Assembly (NCBI GenBank): GCA_947258905.1
Contig: CAMYKF010000710.1
Coordinates: forward strand, 1-8,835
Direction of reading: 5' to 3'
Origin: an uncultured Pirellulaceae bacterium
GTDB taxonomy: Bacteria > Planctomycetota > Planctomycetia > Pirellulales > Pirellulaceae
DNA length: 8,835 nt
A program made the position numbers and the translations under genes. Under the pieces are notes generated by a model, which did no database searches, had not been told where the DNA came from, and worked only from the letters and a program-made list of their open reading frames with translations. Below, one piece after another: positions 1 through 7,110 of this stretch (position 1 is its first letter; every line of letters starts with the position of its first letter).

Positions 1-119
1 TTCAGTAAGTAAAACGGGATTGTTGCCGAATGTCACCCGGTTGCAACGTTGTCCGATTCTAGTTTTCAGTGCACACTGGTTCAACCAAAAGGCTGCGGGA
101 CTTTCAGGCAGATTGAATT

Positions 120-992
120 ATGACACGCCCCATTAAACTCGGTATTTCGACCTGTCCCAACGATACGTTCGCCTTTCATGCCATCATGAACCGGTCGATT
201 GACTTGTGCGGGCTGGAATTTGACATTGAATTGCTGGATGTCCAGCAGCTGAATGAAAACCTGCTCGGCGGCCGTTACGATGTGGCCAAAGCCAGTTTTC
301 ATGCGGCGTTGTTGCTGGGCGAAGACATGCTGGTGTTGCCCAGTGGAGCGGCATTGGGATTTGGCGTCGGTCCCTTGCTGCTTTCCCGTCACGCCGACCT
401 CGACCCGCTTCAATACAGGGAGCAGCGTGGTGCCGATCCCGTTGTGTTGTGTCCGGGACGCACGACCACCGCGACGCTGTTGTATCGGCTGTTCTACGGC
501 GACCAGTGCGAAATGTGGCAAGTCGTGTTTTCGGAAATCATGCCGGCGCTGGAGGCCGGCGCAGCCGACTTTGGCGTGTGCATTCACGAAGGCCGCTTTA
601 CCTGGCAGCAAAGCGGATTGCATTGTGTGGCCGACCTGGGTGAGCACTGGGAGCAGGCGACCGGCAGCGCCTTGCCCCTGGGAGGAATCCTCGCTCGCCG
701 CGCGCTGGGACAAGAATTACTGGCAACCGTGCAGCAGGTAATCCGGTCATCCATCGAGTATGGACTGGCTCATCGCCAGGAGACGTTGCCCACAATGCGG
801 CAATACGCTGCCGAACTGGATGACAACGTCTTGTTCGCGCACGTCGATCTGTATGTCAATGAGTACACGATCGAGCTGGGCGAGCCGGGACGATCAGCGA
901 TACAGATGTTGTCGCAGATGGCCGCGACGTTACCCGGCTCGCCGGAACGGGAGACGGCCTCCAGGGCACGCATTGAGGTCCTTGCCGTATGA
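120..992 (+). CDS. mqnD: 1,4-dihydroxy-6-naphthoate synthase (MqnD)
   Basis: MqnD converts cyclic dehypoxanthinyl futalosine to 1,4-dihydroxy-6-naphthoate in the futalosine route to menaquinone; it is a cytoplasmic enzyme with a periplasmic-binding-protein fold. The 290-residue product opens with the family signature STCPNDTFAFHA (residues 10-21). It also has the SFHAALLLGED and LPSGAALGFGVGPLLL region (59-88), IHEGRFTW with the probable catalytic His156 (155-162), LPLGGI (185-190) and HVDLYVNEYT (241-250) near the C-terminus. Length is slightly above the roughly 270-290 usual for the family. The ATG at 120 puts the signature at its normal distance from the N-terminus; the Shine-Dalgarno match upstream is weak. 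No other mqn gene is in the window, so the pathway genes are probably scattered. MqnA is a related fold, but the CPNDTF motif favours MqnD. Confidence 0.95.
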   Translation: MTRPIKLGISTCPNDTFAFHAIMNRSIDLCGLEFDIELLDVQQLNENLLGGRYDVAKASFHAALLLGEDMLVLPSGAALGFGVGPLLLSRHADLDPLQYREQRGADPVVLCPGRTTTATLLYRLFYGDQCEMWQVVFSEIMPALEAGAADFGVCIHEGRFTWQQSGLHCVADLGEHWEQATGSALPLGGILARRALGQELLATVQQVIRSSIEYGLAHRQETLPTMRQYAAELDDNVLFAHVDLYVNEYTIELGEPGRSAIQMLSQMAATLPGSPERETASRARIEVLAV

Positions 993-1002
993 ACGGCGGC
1001 GC

Positions 1003-1038
1003 AAAAAAAGCCACCATGGACCGAAGACCGTGGTGGCT
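1003..1038 (-). terminator. intrinsic terminator of the small lipoprotein gene
   Basis: On the minus strand an 11-bp stem (1009-1019 with 1028-1038, one G-T wobble) closes an 8-base loop and is followed by seven T residues (1009-1003). It lies 36 bases after the stop codon of the minus-strand gene at 1074-1310. The T run is only on the minus-strand side, so the site is oriented for that gene; the hairpin could also slow transcription coming from mqnD. Confidence 0.85.
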
Positions 1039-1073
1039 GACTGGTTGCCTGGATTGTTGCCGGATCGAAGAGA

Positions 1074-1310
1074 TCACTGACCGAGCAGGGCTGCATCAGC
1101 CTGAGCTGCTTTCAAAGCTGCCGCTTCTCTGGAGAGCTTGAACTCAGGACCCTTGCGGAAGTACTGAATGTCATCCTGGAAATAGTACGAGCTGGGCAGA
1201 GTCTGGCCGGCGACGCTTACCTGGCACCCCGTGAATGCGGATGCTGACAACATCAGCATGGCGACGCACAGGATTCCGTTGACCCAATTGACTGTTTTTT
1301 TGCGTTTCAT
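1074..1310 (-). CDS. small probable lipoprotein of unknown function
   Basis: The 78-residue product begins MKRKKTVNWVNG, followed by a hydrophobic stretch (ILCVAMLMLSASAFTGC, residues 13-29). This looks like a lipoprotein signal with Cys29 as the lipidated residue, although Phe and Thr in the lipobox are not ideal. The mature part is about 50 residues: a conserved-looking QTLPSSYYFQDDIQYF segment (36-51), then GPEFKLSREAA and an alanine-rich amphipathic tail. The frame stays open upstream to an ATG at 1451, but the start at 1310 gives a proper signal peptide and has GGAGT at 1325-1321, ten bases upstream. The segment around YYFQDDIQYF and GPEFKLSREAA resembles small planctomycete exported proteins as I remember them; I cannot verify this and assign no function. 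The gene is convergent with mqnD and divergent from the CHAT gene. Confidence 0.75.
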   Translation of the reverse strand: MKRKKTVNWVNGILCVAMLMLSASAFTGCQVSVAGQTLPSSYYFQDDIQYFRKGPEFKLSREAAALKAAQADAALLGQ

Positions 1311-1320
1311 CGGTAGGTAA

Positions 1321-1325
1321 ACTCC
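1321..1325 (-). promoter_or_regulatory. ribosome binding site supporting the start at 1310
   Basis: Minus-strand GGAGT lies ten bases before the ATG at 1310. It supports the short lipoprotein reading over the longer open frame that begins at 1451. Confidence 0.5.
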
Positions 1326-1639
1326 ATGTTTGCCGCCGGACGCCAGCACGACGTATGCCCGCGCCCCATCAACCCATAAGGATTGCGGGCGAATAATCGG
1401 ATTAACCGTTACAGAGTGTATCGACCGCGGCGCAGGCGGACTTTGAGGCATTTGGGATTTTCCCCCACAAAAATGCCGTCATTCGACGGTGAACGACAGC
1501 ACACTTGCAAAACGCTCGTCTTTTGCCATCAAGGTCGTTATGCTTTCAAATACAGAGGGGCAGGTAGCAAGCCAATTCTCCACCCATGTCGGCTTTCCCG
1601 GGATCGAACCGTTTCCTGTTGCGCTGGCTTTCGGGTCCG

Positions 1640-1655
1640 CGGGCGGAATCGCCCG
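1640..1655. repeat. short perfect inverted repeat (hairpin) upstream of the CHAT gene
   Basis: Six-base arms CGGGCG and CGCCCG enclose GAAT. It lies about 60 bases before the GTG start at 1714. No T run follows, so it does not look like a terminator. It could be a leader hairpin or a protein-binding site, or chance in GC-rich DNA. Confidence 0.4.
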
Positions 1656-1700
1656 AACTCGAACGCCCGACGTTGATGCTTGCTGCAGATATTTATCTCA

Positions 1701-1705
1701 AAGGG
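1701..1705 (+). promoter_or_regulatory. ribosome binding site deciding the GTG start at 1714
   Basis: AAGGG is followed by an eight-base spacer and GTG at 1714. No ATG lies nearby in frame. This site, and the signal peptide that follows, set the start of the CHAT protein 75 codons inside the longest open frame. Confidence 0.7.
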
Positions 1706-1713
1706 TACGCGCC

Positions 1714-4700
1714 GTGAACTCAGCTGGTCGCCAAGATTGCTTTTCGTTGCAGTGTCGTTTTTCCGTTCGCTGGACCCTGTTGTTGCTGCTGGCAGGGTTC
1801 GTGGTTGCCAGCACCCTGACGCAGCCCGCGGCGGCCCAGCAGGCGCCCCGGCCCATGCCCAAGCCGGAATACTATTTCATTTTTGGAGAGATGTATTCGG
1901 GCGAGTACCAGTCGGCAGGTCGGCGGCTGCGCACTTTTTCCAACACAGCATTTCGCGATGTCGACGGGCATTTTATGGATTCGGTTTGTTACTGGACCAT
2001 GCTCGGCGAGAACTATTACCGGCTGGGAGATTACGCATCGGCTATCGAGCAATACGATGCGGCCCTCGGCTTGTACCTGGATTTGCAGCAGTGGCCCATG
2101 CGTACGCAGCTTCCGCAATCGCTTCTGGCCGACAGCAGTGCGGCGCGACGGGGCGGACAAGTCCCCTGGGCGACCACCGCGCGGACTCCCAACTATGGCA
2201 AGTTCGACAGTCGCATGCTGATAATGCTCGGCAAATCGGATGCAGCCAACGAAGCGGCCATGCGTGGCGGTGGTGTTGTCGATCCGGCGCGATATCGCAG
2301 TGTCGACATGGCCGAAGTCATGCGTTGTGTTTCGCTGGCACTGTACCGGCGTCAGCAGATCAAGGGCCCGACGTGCGTGATCGATCCGTATACGCGGCGG
2401 CTTTCCACTGGCCTGGTGGGCGATGGCGGCGCGACCATTCCGGCCGCCTGGCAGGGCGTTGCCAAGGGCATTGCTCAGGCGGCGGCTGAAGACGACAACC
2501 GCGCGGCATCGACCTTGCAGGCATCGCTGCAGATCGGCGGCCGTGATCATCCACTGACACCCATCGCCTTGTTGACGCTGGGCAAGATCACGGCTCGCGC
2601 CAACAACCTGGACGCGGCGCAGCAGTTGTTTCTGGAAGCGTCGATTTGCGCGGCTGCCTACGAACAATACGACATGGTGGAGGAATCGCTGCGTTACGCC
2701 ACGCTGATTCACGCAGCCGGCCGCAGCATGACGCCCTATCCCGTGCTGGATGCCGCCATTGACTGGGCCAAAAAGGAGAACAAGGACACGCTGCAGGCCT
2801 CGTTGCTGATTAATTCCGCGCTGGTGTCGGCCGAAGCCGGCAACACGCAGGACGCCGCCGCGAAATTGAACAAGGCTCGCGGCGAGATGTCTCGCAACGA
2901 CCTGCGACGCACCGATCTGTATACGCAGTGGCTGTACGTGTCGGCGATGATCAGCTACATCGACAACGACCTGCGGAACGGTGACAAGCAATTCGCCAAT
3001 TTCCTGGAAGCCGCACGCAACACATCACGCTGGCTGTTCCAGATTGGCATGGCAGACAATGCGGTTCGCGAAGGCCAGTCGACCGATCGCGAGTCCGAGT
3101 TGTTGTATGACACGCTGCTGCAGGAACCACGCGATGAGGACTGGCTGCTGCGACCAATTGAAACGATGTCGTTTGTGGCCACACCGCATTACGAACCAAT
3201 GGAGCGGTGGTTTGAGATCACACTGTCCCGCAAGGCCGAGGAAAAGGCCATTGGCATTGCCGAACTGGTGCGTCGCCAAAGGTTCTTTAGTGCCCTGCCC
3301 TTCGGCGGCCGCCTGTTGTCGCTGCGCTGGGTGCTGGAGGCACCGGAATCGGCCCTGAGTGAAAAGGCCAAACAGCAGCGTGAGGTGCTGCTGCAGCGTT
3401 TTCCGTCGTGGCAGGATCTGTCGGACCGCGCCCGGGCGCTGCGCAACGAATTGCAGAGTCTGCCAATTTCACCCGAGGCCAACACCGAGGAACGTACGCA
3501 GCAAAAGAAACTGCTGACCGATCTGGCGGCGGTCGTGGATCAGCAGGAGATGCTGTTGCGCAAACTGGCGCTGGTGCGTGAGCCGGTCGAACTGGCCTTT
3601 CCGCGACCCCTGACGGTGCCGGAAATCCAGCAACAGCTGCGACCCAATCAGACGCTCATCTCGATGCTGAAAATTGGCCAGCGTTACTATGTGATGAATC
3701 TCGGCGCCACCCGCTATTCATTCGAAAGCGTCGTGCAGGCGCGGGAGCTGGATCGCAGCATCGATAACCTGCTGAAGCAAATCAATGTGGGCGACAAATC
3801 GGCCATCCTCGAAGCGGACGTGTTTGCCAGTGACGAATGGCGGACAACGGCGCGGGAAATCTCGGGATTACTGTTTGCCAAAACGGATCCGCGGGCCATG
3901 GAGACGATGGAAGAAATCATTTTTGTGCCCGATGGCAAGGCCTGGTATTTGCCCATGGAATTGCTGCAAGTCGGCACCGATGAGGTCTCCAGCAATTTGA
4001 ACAGCCGGTTTCTGGTGCGTTACGCTCCGATGATGTCCCTGGCGGTTCCCGATCAGCGCTCGTCACGGCGGTTCCGCCGCTCGGCGATTGTCGCGCATCG
4101 CAATTTCATTCGCGATGACGCCGCACGAATTACAGCCGGACGCGACGAATTCATGCAGGCCATGCCCGACACCGAGGAAATCGACAAAACGATGCAGGGC
4201 ACATCCAACCTGCTGACCTCGACGATTGATCAGGTAACCGTGTGGCACGATAACCGCGACAAGACTCGTGGTGGTCCGCTGGCTTTCGCTCCCCTGCAAG
4301 TGGATCAGGGTAAGCCGGGTTCGGGGCTGGACAGCTGGATGATGTTGCCATGGCGCGGCGCCGATCACGTGATTTTGTCAGGTATCTCGTCGGGCATCGA
4401 AGGATCATCGCGCAGTCGCGCCGACGGCTCGGAACTGTTCCTGTCCACCACGGCGCTAATGGCCAGCGGCGTGAGAACGGTGCTGATCAGTCGCTGGAAG
4501 GTCGGTGGCCAATCGACGATCGATCTGACACGGGAACTGGCCCAGGGAATGGGGAAAGAACCGGCTTCCAAAGCCTGGCAACGCGCCCTCGAATTGCTGT
4601 ACGAAACGGAACTTGATATTACCGCCGAGCCGCGTGTTCGCGACCGCGTACTGGATCAGCCACTGAAAGCAGACCATCCGTTTTTCTGGTCCGGTTACTT

Positions 4701-4794
4701 GCTGGTCGATGATGGCACGTCACCGGGCGGCGACGAGCCCGAGCCGGACCAGCCGGATGAAACGTCAGCTGAGACACCCTCGGACGGGCAATAA
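1714..4794 (+). CDS. exported TPR-CHAT protein with a probably inactive caspase-like domain
   Basis: The 1026-residue product starts at GTG and has a signal peptide: basic residues, a WTLLLLLAGFVVAS core (20-33) and a likely cut near AAAQQA (39-44). TPR-like helices include 99-125 (NYYRLGDYASAIEQYDAALG) and 283-312. A charged, coiled-coil-like linker covers about 545-620. The C-terminal CHAT domain covers about 700-998, recognisable from IFVPDGKAWYLPMELL (737-751), the VILSG strand (886-890), GVRTVLISRWKVGGQST (919-935) and HPFFWSGYLLVDD (988-1000). In active CHAT proteins the dyad sits in FATHG and LSACETG; here the matching stretches read FAPLQ (858-862) and LSGISSG (888-894), so both His and Cys appear lost. 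A proline- and acid-rich tail (1001-1026) ends the protein. The C25 peptidase gene follows 156 bases later on the same strand. The CHAT assignment is strong; inactivity is my by-eye alignment and the role (scaffold or regulator) is inference. Confidence 0.9.
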   Translation: MNSAGRQDCFSLQCRFSVRWTLLLLLAGFVVASTLTQPAAAQQAPRPMPKPEYYFIFGEMYSGEYQSAGRRLRTFSNTAFRDVDGHFMDSVCYWTMLGENYYRLGDYASAIEQYDAALGLYLDLQQWPMRTQLPQSLLADSSAARRGGQVPWATTARTPNYGKFDSRMLIMLGKSDAANEAAMRGGGVVDPARYRSVDMAEVMRCVSLALYRRQQIKGPTCVIDPYTRRLSTGLVGDGGATIPAAWQGVAKGIAQAAAEDDNRAASTLQASLQIGGRDHPLTPIALLTLGKITARANNLDAAQQLFLEASICAAAYEQYDMVEESLRYATLIHAAGRSMTPYPVLDAAIDWAKKENKDTLQASLLINSALVSAEAGNTQDAAAKLNKARGEMSRNDLRRTDLYTQWLYVSAMISYIDNDLRNGDKQFANFLEAARNTSRWLFQIGMADNAVREGQSTDRESELLYDTLLQEPRDEDWLLRPIETMSFVATPHYEPMERWFEITLSRKAEEKAIGIAELVRRQRFFSALPFGGRLLSLRWVLEAPESALSEKAKQQREVLLQRFPSWQDLSDRARALRNELQSLPISPEANTEERTQQKKLLTDLAAVVDQQEMLLRKLALVREPVELAFPRPLTVPEIQQQLRPNQTLISMLKIGQRYYVMNLGATRYSFESVVQARELDRSIDNLLKQINVGDKSAILEADVFASDEWRTTAREISGLLFAKTDPRAMETMEEIIFVPDGKAWYLPMELLQVGTDEVSSNLNSRFLVRYAPMMSLAVPDQRSSRRFRRSAIVAHRNFIRDDAARITAGRDEFMQAMPDTEEIDKTMQGTSNLLTSTIDQVTVWHDNRDKTRGGPLAFAPLQVDQGKPGSGLDSWMMLPWRGADHVILSGISSGIEGSSRSRADGSELFLSTTALMASGVRTVLISRWKVGGQSTIDLTRELAQGMGKEPASKAWQRALELLYETELDITAEPRVRDRVLDQPLKADHPFFWSGYLLVDDGTSPGGDEPEPDQPDETSAETPSDGQ

Positions 4795-4867
4795 CAGCCG
4801 GGATTTGTGGCTTTATTCATCGAACGCCGAAATACGACGGACTAGAATGCATCGGGCAATGTCTTGG

Positions 4868-4897
4868 CCCGGCCAAATCACTATTGTGTCGGCCGGG
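4868..4897 (+). repeat. inverted repeat between the CHAT and C25 genes
   Basis: Seven-base perfect arms CCCGGCC (4868-4874) and GGCCGGG (4891-4897) enclose 16 bases. No T run follows, so an intrinsic terminator is unlikely. If the two genes share a transcript, it would form an intercistronic hairpin that could affect processing, stability or relative expression. If not, it could be an operator. It lies 53 bases before the C25 start. Confidence 0.45.
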
Positions 4898-4939
4898 ACC
4901 TGGCCCGTATTGTCACGGCTGTGCATCAAGCAGATTCGT

Positions 4940-4945
4940 AAGGGG
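4940..4945 (+). promoter_or_regulatory. ribosome binding site deciding the GTG start at 4951
   Basis: AAGGGG with a five-base spacer precedes GTG at 4951. The next codon is TTG, and no in-frame ATG precedes the signal peptide, so this site fixes the start. Confidence 0.7.
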
Positions 4946-4950
4946 TTGCC

Positions 4951-6684
4951 GTGTTGCGTTCAATCATCGTTTCATCGTGGATCGGATTGCTTCTGGGTTT
5001 CAGTTGTGTGGCGGCAAGTCCCCTGACCGCACAACAACAAACGGTCTGGCTCAGCGGCGCGCCGGTTGCGCCGGCCAGCACTTCAATGCGGCTGGTCCTG
5101 AGAACCTCCACGGGCGCAGCCCAGTCGGACGCCGCAACGACCGCCGATACGCTGGTCCTGTGCCCGCAACCCTTCCAGGCGGCATTGCAGCCGTGGCTGG
5201 CCTATCGCCGCGGCCAGGGGCATTCGATTCATGTGTTGGCACCAACGGCCAGCGCCTTTGGCATCAAGCAACAGATTCGCGAAGTTGCCCGGTACGGTCA
5301 GCTGAAGAGCCTGGTGTTGATCGGGGACACGCCCTCGGCCGATCCAGGCAGCATCATGTCCTGCATTCCCACCGATTACAAACCGGCCAATGTCCTGTCA
5401 AAATTCGGGTCTGAACCGGAAATTGCCACCGACAATTCGTTTGCCGACCTCAACGACGATGGCCTGCCCGATCTGGCAATGGGCCGGATTCCGGTCGACA
5501 CCCCGGCCGATCTCACAGCGCAAATCACCAAGATCATCCAGTACGAATCGGCACCCGCCGGTCCCTGGCAACGCCGCATCAACCTGGTGGCGGGTACCGG
5601 TGGATTTGGACAACTGTCGGATTCGGTGATCGAGCGGACATCGCGTCGCCTGATTACCGATTTGATCCCCGCCGAATTCTCCACTTCGATGACCTACGCC
5701 AGCTGGGCCAGTGCCTATTGCCCGGATCCTCGCGAATTCACCGAGACAACCATTGAACGACTTAACGAAGGCTGTTTGTTCTGGGTGTATATGGGCCACG
5801 GAGATGCTCAGCGACTGGATTACCTGCGGACACCCATCGGCGGATATCCGATTTTGGGCGAGCGCGATATTCCGCGTGTGGACTGCCGCCACGGGATGCC
5901 GATCGCCATCATGCTGGCCTGTTACACCGGTGCCTTTGATTTCCCCAAAGACTGCCTGTCCGAACAACTGGTGAAACAGCCGGGTGGTCCGATCGCCGTG
6001 CTGTGTGGTTCACGGCTGACCATGCCTTATGGCATGGGTATGTTATCGGTGGGTTTGATCGAGGAATACTTTGACGGGCGTCGGGAAACGCTGGGCGACA
6101 TCCTGCTGGCCGCCAAACGCAAACTGGTTGAAGTTGATGACGAGAATCCCGGCGCTCGGTCGGCTGGCGATCCGGTTCACAGTGAATACCGGGAAACGAT
6201 CAAGTTGCTGGGCCAGACATTCAGCCCTTCCGGTCAACAACTGGCGGGTGAGGCGCTTGAGCATGTGCATTTGTTTCATCTGCTGGGCGATCCGTTGTTA
6301 CGCGTGTCACGTCCGTCTGCCATCGAACTGACGGCTGAACCGGCCGCGGATGGAGCCAGCGTGATTGTGACCGGGCAAGCGCCACATGACGGCGACTTGC
6401 TGCTGGAACTGGTTTATTGTCGTGATCGTTTTCAGAAACGCCCGCCGCGCCGACGCGAATTCACTGCTGACCCCGCAATCCTCGACGGATATCGGGCAGT
6501 CTATGAACAGGCCAATTGCCGCACGGTCAGCGAGCAATCGATCACGGTTCCGGCCGGTCCCTTTCGCGTGGAGCTGGAAGTCCCCGATTGGGCTCGCGGA
6601 CGTTGTGTCGTGCGGGGCTTTTTGCAGAACGATCAGAAACGCTACGCACTGGGCGCCAGCGAGCTCAAGCTGGAACGCCGGTAG
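4951..6684 (+). CDS. exported gingipain-like cysteine peptidase (family C25)
   Basis: The 577-residue product (GTG start) has a signal peptide (core SWIGLLLGFSCVAAS, cut probably near PLTAQQQ, 25-30), so it acts in the periplasm or outside. The C25 fold runs from about 67 to 453: TLVLCPQPF (67-75), LVLIGD (121-126), an acidic loop DNSFADLNDDGLPDLAMGRIP (161-181) typical of the family and possibly calcium-binding, VYMGHGD with probable catalytic His283, IMLACYTGAFD with probable nucleophile Cys324, and the domain-closing HLLGDPLLRV (443-452). A beta-rich C-terminal domain (about 455-577) follows. I see no propeptide as long as in Porphyromonas gingipains and no obvious sorting domain. Unlike its upstream CHAT neighbour it keeps both catalytic residues. 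Substrate and cleavage specificity (Arg, Lys or other) cannot be read from the sequence. Confidence 0.9.
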   Translation: MLRSIIVSSWIGLLLGFSCVAASPLTAQQQTVWLSGAPVAPASTSMRLVLRTSTGAAQSDAATTADTLVLCPQPFQAALQPWLAYRRGQGHSIHVLAPTASAFGIKQQIREVARYGQLKSLVLIGDTPSADPGSIMSCIPTDYKPANVLSKFGSEPEIATDNSFADLNDDGLPDLAMGRIPVDTPADLTAQITKIIQYESAPAGPWQRRINLVAGTGGFGQLSDSVIERTSRRLITDLIPAEFSTSMTYASWASAYCPDPREFTETTIERLNEGCLFWVYMGHGDAQRLDYLRTPIGGYPILGERDIPRVDCRHGMPIAIMLACYTGAFDFPKDCLSEQLVKQPGGPIAVLCGSRLTMPYGMGMLSVGLIEEYFDGRRETLGDILLAAKRKLVEVDDENPGARSAGDPVHSEYRETIKLLGQTFSPSGQQLAGEALEHVHLFHLLGDPLLRVSRPSAIELTAEPAADGASVIVTGQAPHDGDLLLELVYCRDRFQKRPPRRREFTADPAILDGYRAVYEQANCRTVSEQSITVPAGPFRVELEVPDWARGRCVVRGFLQNDQKRYALGASELKLERR

Positions 6685-6716
6685 ACACGCCGGGCCGCCA
6701 TTAGCCGCAGGCGTGT
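6685..6716. terminator. hairpin between convergent genes, probable bidirectional terminator
   Basis: Perfect seven-base arms ACACGCC (6685-6691) and GGCGTGT (6710-6716) begin directly after the C25 stop codon. An inner GGC/GCC pairing (6693-6695 with 6704-6706) extends the structure. It fills most of the 38-base gap between two convergent genes, which suggests a shared terminator. Neither strand has a real T run after it, so termination may be weak or depend on Rho. Confidence 0.5.
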
Positions 6717-6722
6717 ATCTGC

Positions 6723-7025
6723 CTAATCATCGCCGCGTTCATCATCGTCCTGTCCACGCCGAATCCAGGCGTCGCGAATGCGGTCGTAAACCCAGAACTG
6801 CAGGCAGACCAGCAGGATGGGCACAAAGATCTGAAAGAATTGATAGACGCGGACGTCATCAAACAGGTCAGGCACGTTTTCCATATTGGCGTCCACGACT
6901 TTGCCCACCAGCCAGCTGTTGGCGATCATCAGCGCGCTAATGCCAACGGTCAATTTCAACAAATAGCCGCAGCCGATCCCCGGAGCATGACCGGTCGAAG
7001 AATGTGTGGAGGAGGGCCGGGCCAT
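6723..7025 (-). CDS. small two-helix membrane protein of unknown function
   Basis: Read from the ATG at 7025 the product has 100 residues. There are two likely membrane helices, at about 20-42 (YLLKLTVGISALMIANSWLV) and 62-80 (FFQIFVPILLVCLQFWVY). An acidic loop (DANMENVPDLFDD, 46-57) joins them, and the tail is highly charged (DRIRDAWIRRGQDDDERGDD, 81-100). The arginines of the tail suggest that both ends are cytoplasmic and the loop periplasmic. The frame stays open upstream to an ATG at 7112 (129 residues), but that start overlaps the ilvC ATG head to head and leaves no room for promoters, so I prefer 7025. Neither start has a clear Shine-Dalgarno site. I do not recognise the family. It is convergent with the C25 gene and divergent from ilvC, so it was probably transcribed alone. 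Confidence 0.65.
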   Translation of the reverse strand: MARPSSTHSSTGHAPGIGCGYLLKLTVGISALMIANSWLVGKVVDANMENVPDLFDDVRVYQFFQIFVPILLVCLQFWVYDRIRDAWIRRGQDDDERGDD

Positions 7026-7069
7026 CAGGCTGTCGCCAAAAGGGAATCCACGGGTTACAGTCCAGAGAT

Positions 7070-7075
7070 CATAAT
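7070..7075 (+). promoter_or_regulatory. candidate -10 element for ilvC
   Basis: CATAAT matches five of six bases of the sigma-70 -10 consensus and lies 35 bases before the ilvC start, a sensible leader length. I see no good -35 at the right distance, so this is tentative. It lies between the ilvC start and the preferred start of the divergent membrane protein gene. Confidence 0.3.
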
Positions 7076-7110
7076 CGCTGGCTGTTTCCTGCTCAACGAA
7101 CGGTTCCACC

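Larger units (their letters stand above)
1311..1713. other. divergent intergenic region without a supported gene
   Basis: This gap separates the divergent lipoprotein and CHAT genes. Both flanking frames stay open into it (minus strand to 1451, plus strand from 1489), but the translated extensions look non-coding and would bury both signal peptides. The only clear structure is a short perfect hairpin, CGGGCG-GAAT-CGCCCG, at 1640-1655. I could not identify a convincing -35/-10 pair in either direction. It must hold both promoters, possibly with a long 5' leader for the CHAT gene. Confidence 0.5.

Noticed and set aside
81..713. Open frame of 210 codons on the minus strand across mqnD
   Set aside because: It is antisense to mqnD, rich in Gln and Arg, with no signal peptide or family motif.
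1489..1713. Extension of the CHAT frame to an ATG at 1489
   Set aside because: The added 75 residues look non-coding and would place the signal peptide inside the protein. The GTG at 1714 has AAGGG at proper spacing.
1720..2991. Open frame of 423 codons on the minus strand inside the CHAT gene
   Set aside because: It lies antisense to a well-supported domain protein, has no recognisable motif, and long antisense frames are expected in GC-rich coding DNA.
1714..4794. CRISPR-linked TPR-CHAT protease (as in Cas7-11 systems)
   Set aside because: The protein has a signal peptide and a dyad-less CHAT domain, and there is no CRISPR array or cas gene in the window.
4820..4848. Promoter for the C25 gene with TAGAAT at 4843-4848
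   Set aside because: The -10 is good, but the matching -35 (TCGAAC) fits only three of six bases, so I mention it only as a possibility and not as a feature.
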